Below, piece after piece: positions 11,356 through 22,429 of a stretch of 64,000 nucleotides of DNA. The notes beneath the pieces are model-generated. The model did not search any database. It was not told the DNA's origin and saw nothing but the letters and a program-made list of their open reading frames with translations. Every line of letters starts with the position of its first letter. Positions within the stretch are counted from its first letter, which is position 1. The translations under genes and the position numbers were made by a program. The stretch is from Hsuehochloa calcarea (taxonomy: Eukaryota > Streptophyta > Magnoliopsida > Poales > Poaceae), in the NCBI GenBank assembly GCA_036346395.1, contig CM070615.1, forward strand, positions 24,175,282 through 24,239,281, written 5' to 3'.

Positions 11356-12201
11356 TTAGGCTCTCGTTCAGGCCCAAAATAAACGGGTCACAACGCACGC
11401 ATTTTAATGCGCCGTCTTTATCTCCTCATAACCTAATTAGCTACACCTTGCGCCATCTTGCGCTGCGGATTAGCCAATACGTCACCCTTGTCCATCTTGC
11501 ACCACGCTTGAGTTCATTGTCCTCACCCGGCATCGTCGATCGTTCTGGATCTCAGCTCTCGAAGCCTAGTCCCGATCATCCTCGTCGTTGACCGTCGTTG
11601 ACCACCAAGCAACCTGCACAACAATAGACAAGTAAACCGAATCCGGAAACAAATTCTTCACAACTTGACCTATGTTAGTCAAAACATGCATCATGCAATA
11701 CATATGCACTGAAACTCATGACTTTGACCTAACAACCGAACATCGCATCCACGAAGGCCGATGATCCAAGTGAAAACCGGTGAAACCGCCCACCCTGGCA
11801 GTCTGACCGCCACCTATTGGCCGGTCAGATCGCCAGTTGGGACTTAGCCGATTTCAACCTCTGAAATTCCGAAACCTACTGGAATTTTCAAACCAATAGA
11901 ACTTTTGACTGGAGACTCCAACAATTATTAGACCAAGTGCAATAGAATCCCCTCTCTTGCATACACCCTCTATTTTTGGCCTAGCTCAAAACCTCACTTT
12001 CTGAAGTTAGCCGATCCGACCGCCGCTATGGCCGGTCGGACGGCCTTTAGGCCGGTCTGACCGCCAGTTCAGCCAGTCAGACCGCCAATGGCCTGACAGC
12101 ACAGCAACTTTGCCAAAAACACGTGAAACGAAAAACCGTTAACGCCATTGCCAATTGTCATATCATTCTAAGATCTGAAGCATATCTCCATGATATCCAC
12201 A
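11352..12201 (-). mobile_element. Partial Sirevirus-like LTR between elements B and C
   Basis: Matches the inner half to the end of the family LTR. The stretch after 11,352 (caattaggctctcg, then aaacgggtcac) corresponds to about 47,280 in the complete LTR, and it ends GATATCCACA at 12201. The CGGTCGGACCG palindromes lie at 11,780-11,830 and 12,010-12,090. The left side joins directly to the gag start of element B. The right side joins directly to RNase H of element C with no polypurine tract or 3' non-coding region. Both joins are abnormal and imply deletion or recombination. Confidence 0.8.
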
Positions 12202-12629
12202 GTGAGAATATCAGCTAACTGAGCCTCGGACTCCACAAAATGTAGCACAATATCACCCTTCTCTATATGGTCTCTAAGGAAGTGATAGCGAATGTCTATG
12301 TGCTTGGTCCTAGAGTGTTGCACAAGGTTCTTAGCAATATTAATGGCAGAAGTGTTATCACAGAGAAGACGAACACTAGCAAAAGATAACCCAAAGACCT
12401 TAAGAGTGGACACCATCCACAAAATCTGACTACAACAACTAGCAGCAGCTATATACTCAACTTCTGCAGTGTATTGTGTAAAGGAAGATTGCTTCCTAGA
12501 AGACCAAGAGACAAGAGAAGTGCCTAAGAAGTGACAAGTGCCCGAGGTACTCTTCCAATCTAACCGACAGCCCGTAAAATCATAATCAGAAAACCCCGAA
12601 TGGACAAAGAAGAAGAGCAGGAATACCAA
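12202..12629 (-). pseudogene. Copia RNase H (element C)
   Basis: The 153-residue frame covers almost the whole copia RNase H domain. DYDFTGCRLDWKSTSG holds the first acidic residue, followed by CHFLGTSLVSWSSRKQ, TAEVEYIAAASCCSQ, LLCDNTSAINIAKN and HIDIRYHFLRDHIEKG. The C-terminus is lost: after EAQLADILT the frame runs into LTR-like DNA at 12,201, whereas element A continues with KSLDPTRF. The next frame, RT at 12560-13747, overlaps by 70 bases in another register, so a frameshift separates the domains. Confidence 0.88.
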
Positions 12630-13747
12630 ATGCCATACTGGAGGGTAGTGTGAAGGTACTTGAAGTTGCGCTTGATGGCTTGGCGATGTGAAGTCCTCGG
12701 AGACGCCTGAAACCTCATGTAGAGGCAGACCGTGAAGTGGATGTCCGGTCTTGTGGCCGTCAGGTACAGGAGGGAGCCGATGATGCTACGGTACTCGCGT
12801 TGATCCACGGCTTCTCCTTCCTCGTTTGGATCCAAAACAGTCGAGGTCGCCATGGGAGTGGCGATCGGCTTGCAGTCACCCATATCGAAGCGTTTGAGAA
12901 AATCCTTAGTGTACTTCGTCTGATGGATGAAGATCCCTTCCTTGCATTGCTTGATTTGAAGCCCCAAAAAGTAGTTGAGCTCTCCCATCATACTCATCTC
13001 AAATTCCCTGGACATGGTCTCATAAAAACTAGAAACAAGAGCATGAGAAGAACCACCAAAGATAATATCATCTACATAAATATGAACAAGCAGGAAGTCA
13101 TTGCCATGCCCAAAAATGAATAGAGTCTTATCCACTTTACCCATCTCAAAATTATTCTTAAGCAGGAAGGTATTAAGTATATCATACCAGGCTGTAGGGG
13201 CTTGCTTAAGACCATATAAGGTTTTAGATAGCTTGAAAATATGGTGTGGATACTTGGAATTATCAAAGCCCGGGGGTTGCCTAACATACACTTCCTCCTC
13301 TATGTAACCATTCAGAAAAGCACTCTTGACATCCATCTGATGCAACCTAAAACCCTTAGATGCAGCAAAAGTAAGCATAATACGAATGGCTTCAAATATA
13401 GCAACAAGAGCAAATGTTTCATCAAAATCTAACCCCTCAACTTGGCTGAAACCCTGAGCTACCAATCTAGCATTGTTTCTAACCACAGAACCATCCTCAC
13501 TTTGTTTATTTTTGAACACCCAGCGGGTTCCTATCACATTATGACCACTAGGAGGTTCTACTAGGTTCCAGACTTTGTTCCTCTCAAAATTCTCTAATTC
13601 CTCTTGCATGGCACTGACCCAGCCAGAGTTAGATAAAGCATGTGATATATCACGGGGTTCAAAAGAGGCAACAAAAGTAGATTGAGAGTAGAGACTCGGA
13701 TCATGATACTTGGAGCGAGTGAGTCGCTCATGAAGCTGACCTATCAT
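12560..13747 (-). pseudogene. Copia reverse transcriptase, nearly intact domain (element C)
   Basis: The longest transposon frame in the window at 395 residues. It starts in the integrase-RT linker (MIGQLHERLTRSKY, SFEPRDISHALSNSGW) and covers the full RVT_2 domain: WNLVEPPSGHNVIGTRW, LHQMDVKSAFLNGYIEEEVY, LYGLKQAPTAWYD and the catalytic IYVDDIIFGGSS, then RPDIHF and the SPRTSHRQAIKR region. YVDD is intact here, unlike CVDD in element A. Integrase upstream is separated by the gypsy LTR inserted at 13850, so the polyprotein is physically cut. Preservation of the frame suggests that element C is younger than A or B. Confidence 0.9.
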
Positions 13748-13849
13748 CTGATCCAGAGGATGACTCTTCTGAATGTGAAGTGGAGCACCTGGGGGTAATA
13801 GCGTTTCTTCGACCTCCGCGGGTACTACTGATGAAGAAGATGCAGCAGG

Positions 13850-16800
13850 TGTAACATCCCAAATATGGATTTGTGTTTCAAATGTAAGAAAATGAGAAGA
13901 AATTAAAACTTTTCTTGCATCTCGAAGTCCAGGAGCATTTCTGTAATTCTTGTAAAAGAATTATGAAAAATACTAAATCAAATCCTCAATTGACTCTAAT
14001 CAAAAACCTCCTTGGCAAAGATCTTGTGCCAAACCAATGGAAGTATTTTTCCTGAGTTCTAGGGAGGCTTGGCAACACCTCTGAATTATCTCATGATTTT
14101 TAGAAATTATTTGATAATTTTTAGAGGCAAGTCAAATTTGGTCAAACCCTATTTCTCCTCTTCTGGAATTTTTGGAGAAAATTTCAGTGTATGAAAATCC
14201 CTGAAAATTTTATGAGAGGTTCCTCCTGCTGTCAACAATCTCCAGTTAAAATTTCATAATTTTTGGAGCTTGTTTGCTACCTCAAATAATTCCTTAAAAA
14301 TCAGATGTTTAAAATTAAAAACCTAACTGGTTTGCACTGTTCCTCGGGTTCGGATCAGACTCGGTCCAGTCAACTAAACGCACCGCTCGGCCGACGGCGC
14401 GCGACGCTAGAGCCGTTGGATCAGCATCGAACGGTCCTTGATCAACCGAACGATGGAATCGTTTTAATCCACCCGTTCTAACTCAGCCGTTCGATTTCAA
14501 TCCGACGGTCGACACGTCGTCTCCTTCCTCCGGTCACACAAGCGTGAGCTCACCATGGCGTCGCGCAGAGAAGAAAAACCGCGCGCAGGCCCACTCTTCG
14601 GCCGCTTTAAACGGCTAGCTCACGCGCATTAAATGCCCGTCGTGCTCTCCTCAGCGCCCACTCTTCAATCGCCTCCGCCGCTCTCGCGCTCTAATGGCCG
14701 TGTTGACCCGAGAGAGATATCGCCGTTGCCCTCTGCCATCCCCAGCTATTTAAAATCCATTGTTTCTCCCTTAGCTTCCTTTAGCACCCCCGCAACTCCA
14801 GCTAGCACTCACAAGTCCGCTGGAGCTGCAGATCCTCGAAAATCCTTCGGCCGCCATTGTTAAGCTTGGAGCTTCAGTGGAGTCGGTGCAGCAGGGGTTT
14901 TCTTCTTCGAGTCTTTGCTCCCTCTGCTCCTCCTTTACTCTCTGAAGCTTAACCTCACTCAATTTGGTTCAATTTGCTCGTGGTCGAATCGAATTTGATT
15001 TCCCTTTCGCCGAAATCGCTTTCTTCGCCCGAGCCGTCTCGACTCTCCTAGGTGCATTCTGTGCACTCAGGTAACCCATCTTTAGTCCCTAGTGGCCTGG
15101 CACCTGCTCCCTTGAACCGCAGCTGAGCTCAACGCCGTTTTTCATTTTGGTCATTTTTGGCCACTTCGGTTCTCTCCGCTGCTTGCGTTCTTCTCGACCA
15201 CCGCAGCCAAATCCATTGGTACCATTAGGTGCGCAATGATGTTTGGGACCCATTTTGGGCACTTGCTCGCACCGCCGCGGCCGAGCCGCCGGCGGCGAGC
15301 CGTTCTTCCCGCTGCTTTTGCCGACGAAAACAGATGGGCGCTTGAATGTGAGTCGATTTGGACCGCCGATCCTTAGATCTACGGCCCACATTCGCGCTAA
15401 AATTTGAATTCGCCGCTGCTTTGATCAGGGCCCGTTGGATCCAAGATCAACGGTCCCGATTCGAGTTCGCATGGGTCGTTGGATCCAGGATCAACGGCTC
15501 ATGTGCGTGTGAATGTTCGGACCGTCCGAGCGTCCGGATCCACGTGGACCGTTGGATCCAGATCCAACGGTTGACGTTTAGGGTTTTGCGGACGCGCGCG
15601 CGTCAAGCAATAAGAGGACTTGGACCGTTGGATCCAAGATCAACGCTCCAAGTTCGGCCACGTCGATTCTCATTTCTGATTTTCCCGAAAGGATTTATTT
15701 ATCAACTGAAAAATATGATAACTTGTAAAATGCATAACTAATTCATTTTAAATCCTTTTCAGTTGATTCAAATTTTGTTAGTTATGTTTTGGGCTAAACT
15801 TAAATCTAAAAATGTTTCCAACCTTAGTATGGCTCCAGAAAATTTTGCTAATGAATAGTAGCATTTTTTATTTATAAAAGCTGAGAAAAATTGTTTTGGT
15901 TATATCTTTTGCATTAAGAATCCAAATCAATTGGTTCTTATTGCTAAATTCCTTACAAATCATGATCTTGCTACTGTAAAATTTTCAGAATTTTTGGAGA
16001 AAAGTTTACTCTTGGGTCTTTGCGTTTTTTTCGTTCTTTTCGGTTGTTTTTCGCTTTCTCGTTAGGATCCGAAGAGCACGTTGATAATATAATTGATCCT
16101 CAGCAACATCTTGACCCACAGCAAACAGGCAAGCAGTTTGATCATGTTAATTCCATTATTTTCAAGTCTAATATATTGATTTCAACTTGTATGTATGCAT
16201 TGCTATTTTGTTGTTAAACTATGGTTAGCATCCTATAGTTGCATAATCTGTAGGAATTGTTTATCCTCTACTACCATGAGCCTAGGTTATTTGCTGTGAT
16301 TTGAGTTCGATGGATGAGCTCTTGTCACTTAGTACAATACGAATTGAAATTGCTTAGAAATGCTTAGTTTCGGTAGCAATGGGCGATCATCGATTTTAGT
16401 CGATGATCTTGATCACACATTTATTTATTATTCTATTATGTCCAGCACTTGTGCTTTGTTACTTTATAAAGTCAAAAACTAAAAATAAAATTATTTTAGA
16501 CTTGGGCACAATGGTATGTTGGTGTGATCTGTTGGTGTGAATGGAATGGTGCCTAGGTCATCAAGGACCGAGTTACTTGTGTTACTAAGCCAAGCGCTTA
16601 TGCGTGCTAACCACGCGAGAGGGATATGGGACCTCTCTTGACTAAGTACTTTAGCGTGTGTTATCTCCGAGTCGCGGGAGGGGGTTGTGTGTGTTGTGTG
16701 AAAAGGATATGTGTTCTTGTGTTGGGTGTGCAAAGGTGGAGATTCCGCGTGCTCTCCACCTCGAGGAGCATTGTAGTTGTCCAAGGCTTTACCTGAGACG

Positions 16801-17820
16801 GGTAGTTGACCGAGGCTTTACAATGACTCCGACACAACGTATGGGTTTCTATCCATACGGGCGGCTCGTAGTTAATACACAATATTAGAAATGTCTCATA
16901 GGACTTAGCTGTGCCGGCATACCTAAGGAAGTGTGCTTAATAGCTTGGCAAAAAGGCGGTCTGGCGTGTGGGTACATTGGTACACCCCTGCAGGGTATAA
17001 AACTATTCGAATAGCCTCGTCCTAGGTTATGGACATGCTTGGTTAGGTTTTGCAAAAGTTAGACTGCAACCTTTTAAATTAAAATTTGACATGGGTGGTA
17101 TGAATGGGTAATTCATGCTATTGTGTGGTGACTAATGGTTTAGTCACTTCCAGGATTGTTGTTGTTTTCTATCTACTGTTATATTGTTGTCATTTACGGT
17201 TATTTGAACATTAAAAACAGATTTGTTAACTTGCTTTTAACTGTACTACATTATTGCAAATAAAGATTGCTTTGTGCTGAAAATGAAACATACAGCCTCC
17301 ACTTAAATAAGCTTGCATGTAGCATATGTATAGGTCTGTTACTCTACACGTAAGTCTTGCGGAGTACAATTTTTGTACTCATTTGCTTTGCTTAACTATT
17401 TGTTGCAGAGGAGGAAGGTGAGCCCCAAGGACCTCACTTTTGTGAGATGTGCTGTGGATTCGACGACTAGCTTGGCGGTCCGGTCGGTTGCCTTGTGGGT
17501 TAAAGGCACACTGATTGGCTCTTTTGGTTTATGGCCATCTTATGACACTTTTGCTTCCGCTGATTCAATTTCTTTATGTATATGTCATTTGGCCGGTCGG
17601 CCTCTCTTTTGTAATAACTATCCTTTATTTATGTTATCTTCTGGTTGTTGCTTTGCTTCGGTTCTATGTGAATGAATGGAATTGATGCATGAATTTTGTA
17701 AAGAGGTGTGTATATCATTTATTGAAGTATACATGTCTCGAAGACACGGGTTATTTCGTTTGTGATGCTATGGTCAAATGGTGACTAAGCATTACAAGCC
17801 CAATAATCCGGGTCCTCACA
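13850..17820 (+). mobile_element. 3,971-bp gypsy solo LTR, TSD GCAGG
   Basis: Runs from TGTAACATCCC to GGTCCTCACA (TG...CA) and is flanked on both sides by GCAGG (13845-13849 and 17821-17825). No polypurine tract, primer-binding site or pol lies inside, so it is a solo LTR left by LTR-LTR recombination. The ends match those of the chromodomain gypsy element at 41882-57095 (TGTCACATCCC... and GGTCCTCACA on its minus strand). Both also share an inner segment near the ctattcgaatag motif and a purine/T-rich motif around 17,370-17,400. That places it in the same Tekay/Del-like family. Open frames inside it (for example 14633-14863 and 15358-15741) are not coding. Confidence 0.9.
15425..15650 (+). 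repeat. Repeated CGTTGGATCC palindromic units within the gypsy LTR
   Basis: The string CGTTGGATCCA recurs at about 15,433, 15,478, 15,550 and 15,627. It is usually followed by AGATCAACGG or GATCCAACGG, so that each unit is a short imperfect inverted repeat. A looser version (gccgttggatcagcatcgaacgg) is at about 14,412. Related CGTTCGATC strings occur in the LTR of the complete relative near 50,265. These may be regulatory repeats of the LTR, but no function can be read from sequence alone. Confidence 0.6.
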
Positions 17821-19091
17821 GCAGGAGACTCAAATGAAGGTAAAGTAGTCGCAGCAGGTTCTTGTGCTGGAATAGGAACCTCGGCAGCAGGTGGAAAACA
17901 AGTATCAGCTTCATCCCCATCTTCCTCCAGAAAGATGCTCTCAGTCACCTGTGAAACACCTGAAACATCGGATCTAGCTTTAGAGCTAGTCTCATCAAAA
18001 GTAACATTGCATGTCTCCTGAACAATGTTAGTTTCAACATTAAAAATCCGAAAGCCCCTCGAATGTGCAGGATAACCCAGAAATAAACCATCAGAAGTTC
18101 TTGATTCAAATTTATCTAGGTTTCTTGTCTTTAGAATGAAACACTTGGCTCCAAAAACTCGAAAATGAGAAACAGAGGGTTTTCTACCAAACCGAAGCTC
18201 ATAAGGAGTCTCGCCCAAAGAAGGTCTCAGAAGACATGATTTGCAATATGGCATGCTGTAGCAATAGTTTCGGCCCAAAACCTCCTCGGTGTGCTATACT
18301 CATCTAACATCGTCCTAGCCATCTCGACTAAGGTCATGTTCTTCCTTTCCACCACGCCATTTTGTTGGGGGACGTGTGGGGAGGAGAACTGATGCTCAAC
18401 ACCACGCTCAGCACAGAAAGAGGTAAATGAGACATTCTTGAACTCCGTGCCATTGTCACTGCGGATCGCTCTCAAGGCACCAGAAAGTTCAGAAGCCAAA
18501 CAAATAACAAGGTCATGATAATGACCAAAAGCTTCATCCTTCGAAGCAAGAAAGAACACCCAAGTATATCTCGACAAATCATCGACTATGATAAGAATGT
18601 ATCACTTGCCACCCACTGAACGAACCCGAGCAGGACCAACAGTATCCATATGAAGCAATTGTCCCGGTCCGTCAGTCATGACCATAGTCACTGATGGGTG
18701 TGAGGCGACAACTTGCATGCCATGCCTACAGGGCGCACAAACAGCATCCTTGACAGCTTTGAGTTTGGGCAAACCTCTCATGAGATCAAGGTTGCCAACT
18801 CGCGTCAGATGATCAAAACCAATGTGCCCCAAACGTCGGTGCCAAACCCAGAAATCAGAAGAAGATACAAGCAAACATTTGAGAGTTCCAGCAAGAGATT
18901 CAGAAAAATCAGCTCTAAAGATTCTACCAACTCTAGAAATCCCAAAAACGAGCTCACCAGCAGAATCAAGCCCACGACAAGTATTTTTCTTAAATCTAGT
19001 TTCATAGCCACCGTCAAGAAGTTGTGAGACAGAAACAAGTTGTACCTTAGCTTGTCCACAAGAGCGATGTCCTTTAGGATGAATTTGTCGT
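17821..19091 (-). pseudogene. Copia integrase and GAG-pre-integrase (element C)
   Basis: Four frames together cover the domain. 18602-18874 has the HHCC zinc region (VWHRRLGHIGFDHLTR, then CAPCRHG) and the first Asp in LHMDTVGPARVRS. 18227-18577 has DNGTEFKN with the second Asp and NGVVERKN with the Glu. 17821-18278 is the C-terminal part (LRFGRKPSVSHFRVFGAKCF and an acidic linker). Frame breaks fall near 18,230 and 18,590. The gypsy LTR is inserted just downstream (at 13850-17820), and a 649-bp LTR interrupts the upstream end at 19,092. All catalytic residues are visible, but the frame is disrupted. Confidence 0.87.
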
Positions 19092-19740
19092 TGACGAGGA
19101 TTAAAACCTCTATTTATTATTTAGTATATAGAGACCATACATCTTCATGGTCATAAACCCTAAAACTAACGACCTCACTGGTCGTAAGAATTCCAGAGGT
19201 TACATAGTACCCAATCTGGTCGGACATGGTTCCAAACTAAGTCTCCGACCAGTCAAACGCTCATAAGGCTTTGAAACCGATGTCTGGATCTACGACCAGA
19301 CGTATGCTTTACCGTGTGACGAATGGAACATGTGCTATATATTCCATACCACGCGACGTTACGATACTGAAGTACGGTTATATGACTCATGGACATATAA
19401 CCGCACGACAGTTGATACATTTTCAACAGACATCTCTCTCTTCGACCAGACGCATTGCTTCCCGAACAGGTGTTTCCTCCAGAGACAACTGCCAACCCCT
19501 CATCAACTATATAAGGAGGAATACAGACTGAAGATGGAGAGACCAGAACAGTGAAGATCATTTGGGAGACACCCTCAAGAGCCATGTACTCCCGAATTAG
19601 TCTTTAGTTTAAGTTCTATACACCCTTTGTAATAGCCAGTTCAAAGCAATAAAGAGCAGTCTCACTACTTTCTAGAAGATACGCGCCATTTTCCTCTTTT
19701 CATTTATATATTCATAAGATTGGCGATTTGATCGTCGACA
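19092..19740. mobile_element. 649-bp solo LTR inserted in element C, TSD GTCGT
   Basis: Begins TGACGAGG and ends GTCGACA, and is flanked by GTCGT at 19087-19091 and 19741-19745. Removing it restores the copia integrase sequence that is continuous near 3,160 in element A. Read on the plus strand it has a TATA box (TATATAA, 19508-19514) and a polyadenylation signal AATAAA (19648-19653) in the right order for U3-R-U5. There is no internal domain, so it is a solo LTR or a very short LTR element. Its family was not identified. Confidence 0.85.
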
Positions 19741-20912
19741 GTCGTTCACCCTGATTGATCCTATCCCTTCAATCCGCCCTTGTGTATCATCTCCAAAGGT
19801 GATGAACTCATCGCCCATCGCCCGCGTGAAGGAGATGAACCATCTTGAATCTTCGGTCGTGTGGCATGAACACCCGGAGTCGACGAACCACGTGTTCTTC
19901 CCCCTTTCGCGGCGATCCTGAAAATCAAGACACAGAAGAACGATGTGTCTCAATACTGGGGTTAGTTAAACATGACTTAGAAACCCAGTACCGAGACACA
20001 CGTCTGCAAGTAGTATACAAAGCAGAAGTGCTATCCTTGACTCTATTTGAAGTTCTATCATGAGCAATGGTCACACGAACATAAGAAGTATCATGTCTAG
20101 GAACATGATGATGACTAGCATGTGAAACAAATCCTAAACCAGGTTTATTCTTTTCAAAATGAACATATCTCATGACGGCTCTAGGTTGATGAGATGAGTT
20201 TCTAACAAACTTTTTCCTATCATTTTTCAACCTACGCCAACAGAACTCAACCAAATGTCCATCCTTCTTGCAATAGGTGCAATGGTACTTGATACCACTA
20301 GGAGAAGCACCCTTTGACTTAACAGATGGTTGGGCAAAACCCGCAGATTTAAAAATTATTTTAGCAGGTTGGGTTTTGAATTCAACTAAACTATTTTCCA
20401 AGACTTGGGTAACTTTTGGCTTTAATTGTCTTGGACAGAGTTGTATCCTAACCCTTGTTTCTTGTAAGGAGTTTTAGACTTGTCCAGAATCATGTTTAAC
20501 TGTTTTTTACCTTTAGAGAATTTTTCTAAGGTATCCTTAAGATAAGCATTTTATTTTTCAAGATTAAAATATGATTCACAAGTTTTACCCTTAATGGCTC
20601 TAGTATATCTCTCCTTATATAAAGTAACTTCAAGCTTAAGGGTTTCGCATGAAATACAAGTAGCAGAATCAATTCTATCCTTAAACCTGCAAACTTAGCT
20701 CTAACTGCATCTACTATATCTTTTACTTCATGTTCACGTTCAATGCAGAAAGAGCAAAGGCTAGAATCAACATTACCAAAAGCAATCAAATTGCTAGATT
20801 CTAAGCATTTTTCACAAGCAGCAGATTTAACTTCAATTAGCTCAGTTCTAGCATTTTCAAGTTGATGCAAAGCGACATTATGAGCAGTTTGTAAATTAGC
20901 AAGTTCAGAATG
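19741..20912 (-). pseudogene. Copia gag and protease-region remnant (element C)
   Basis: Frames at 19672-19953, 19925-20401 and 20526-20870 belong to gag-pro. The WFVDSGCSCHTTEDSRWF stretch (about 19,850-19,900) is the copia protease active-site region, with Asp in VDSGCS. The frame at 19925-20401 has a complete zinc knuckle (CTYCKKDGHLVEFC). 20526-20870 is the coiled-coil gag segment with Cys-X2-Cys pairs (ACEKC). Similarity to the equivalent region of element B stops abruptly at about 20,912, where the homopolymer-rich block begins, so the gag N-terminus and 5' LTR are absent. Confidence 0.8.
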
Positions 20913-22425
20913 TAGAAAAACCCAAAGGGGGTTTCCCCGAATTTTTTTTCTCTTTGGGAGCCCCTTGAGGAAGGGGCCCCCCTTTTTGGGCCCCTTGGGG
21001 CCCGGGGGGGAAACAAAAATTTTTTCCCTTTTGTTTGGGGGCCCGGGGAGGGGTAGCCCGGGGAAACCGGGGCCCCCGGGGCGGGCCTTTGGGGCCCAAA
21101 CAATTTTCCCCCTCGGGCCCCTTTTTTGTTGGGGTTAGCCCCGCGGGGAGGCCAGGGCGGGGCCCGTTTCCCGGGGGCCCCAAAAGGGGTCCCTAAATTT
21201 CCCCCGGGGGGGCGCGAGGGGTTTTTGGGGCCCCTTAAAGGATTTTTTGGGGAGGCATTATTTTGGGGGCCCGGGGGGGACCCCACCGGGCCGGTTTGGT
21301 TTGGGGGTTGGTTCTCCCCGGGCAGGCCTTGGGGGGCCCAACCCTGGGGGCCCGGGCAAGGGTTTTTGGGACAGGGTTGAGGGTTTGGGCGGGCCTTTGG
21401 GGGGGGCGGGGCCCGGGGAGGGTTAGGCGTAAAGCCCCGGGCCCGGTTTGGGGTTTTGGGGTTTGGGATAGTTTTTGGCGGGGGGGGGAACTGGGTCGCC
21501 GGCGGGAAATTTCCCCACTGGGGCCCGGAGGGGTTTTTTAGGAGGCCTTGGGGGGAATTGGGGGAGGTTGCTTTGGGTTTTTTGGGGAATAGGGTTTCTT
21601 CGTTTGGCGCGGGGCCTTGCGCTAGGGTTTTGGCCGGGGGAAGGGTTTGGGGCTGCTTCCCCGGGGGCCCTTGGGGGCCCCCAAAGGGGTTTACTTTTGG
21701 TTAATGTTTTCCCCAGGCCTTCGGGGGCCTTGGGGGGGCCGGGAAGTTTGTTTTTCGCTTTAAAATCTTTCCCCGCCCAGGCCCGGGGAAACCCTTGGCG
21801 GGCCCTTTGGGCCGGGTGTTTTGGCTGGGCGATAGGTTTCGGGCGGAGTTAGCAAACCCGGACGGCCCAAAGGGTTTTTTTGGGCGATATTTCTCCGGGG
21901 AGGCCCCTTGGGGGCCCGGGGCCAGGGCGGTTGGGTTTTGGGGCCCGCCTTCCCGGGGACTTTTCCCGGGGCCCGCGCCCAGGGGCCTTTACCCTTGTTT
22001 GGCCATTTGGCGGAAGTTTCCCTGGGGGAATTGAGGTCGACCCGGGCGGGAAAGGTTTCCCACCGGGGATAGAGTTTCGGGTGAAAAGATTTCCCAGGGG
22101 CCTTGGCAGGGTTTTTTCCCAAATCAGGGGGCCCGGGGAATTTGGGGCCTTACGCTGTGGGATTTGGCGGGGAAAATTTGGGGTTTGGAACATTTGCGAG
22201 GGTAGGGGATTTACCTGGGGTTCTTTTCGACACCCAGGGGAAAGGGGCCCCTTTCTCGAACCTTTTCCCGGGCCTTTTTTCACTACCCATGGGGTTTTCC
22301 CCTTTCGGGGTGTTGTTTACATTCCCCGTGTGGTTATTTTCCCTCAGGGATGCCGGGGTTTTTCCCCTTTTTTTATCATTACCTCGCGGTTTTATTGCCC
22401 CGGCTGGCCCGGGTTGGAGTGGTAA
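20913..22425. other. Homopolymer-rich GC block, probable sequence or assembly artefact
   Basis: About 1.5 kb made almost only of short runs such as gggg, cccc, ttttt and aaaa, with no resemblance to the flanking DNA. It begins in mid-gag, where the related element at 9,732-10,481 continues normally, and it ends abruptly near 22,425. Open frames on both strands encode only Gly/Pro/Arg-rich strings and are an effect of composition. A second block of the same character is at 58850-59829. I treat both as low-quality consensus rather than biology. Confidence 0.8.
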
Positions 22426-22429
22426 CGAT

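Noticed and set aside
14633..15741. Open frames inside the gypsy solo LTR
   Set aside because: They lie wholly within LTR sequence, have no domain, and are explained by GC-rich composition.
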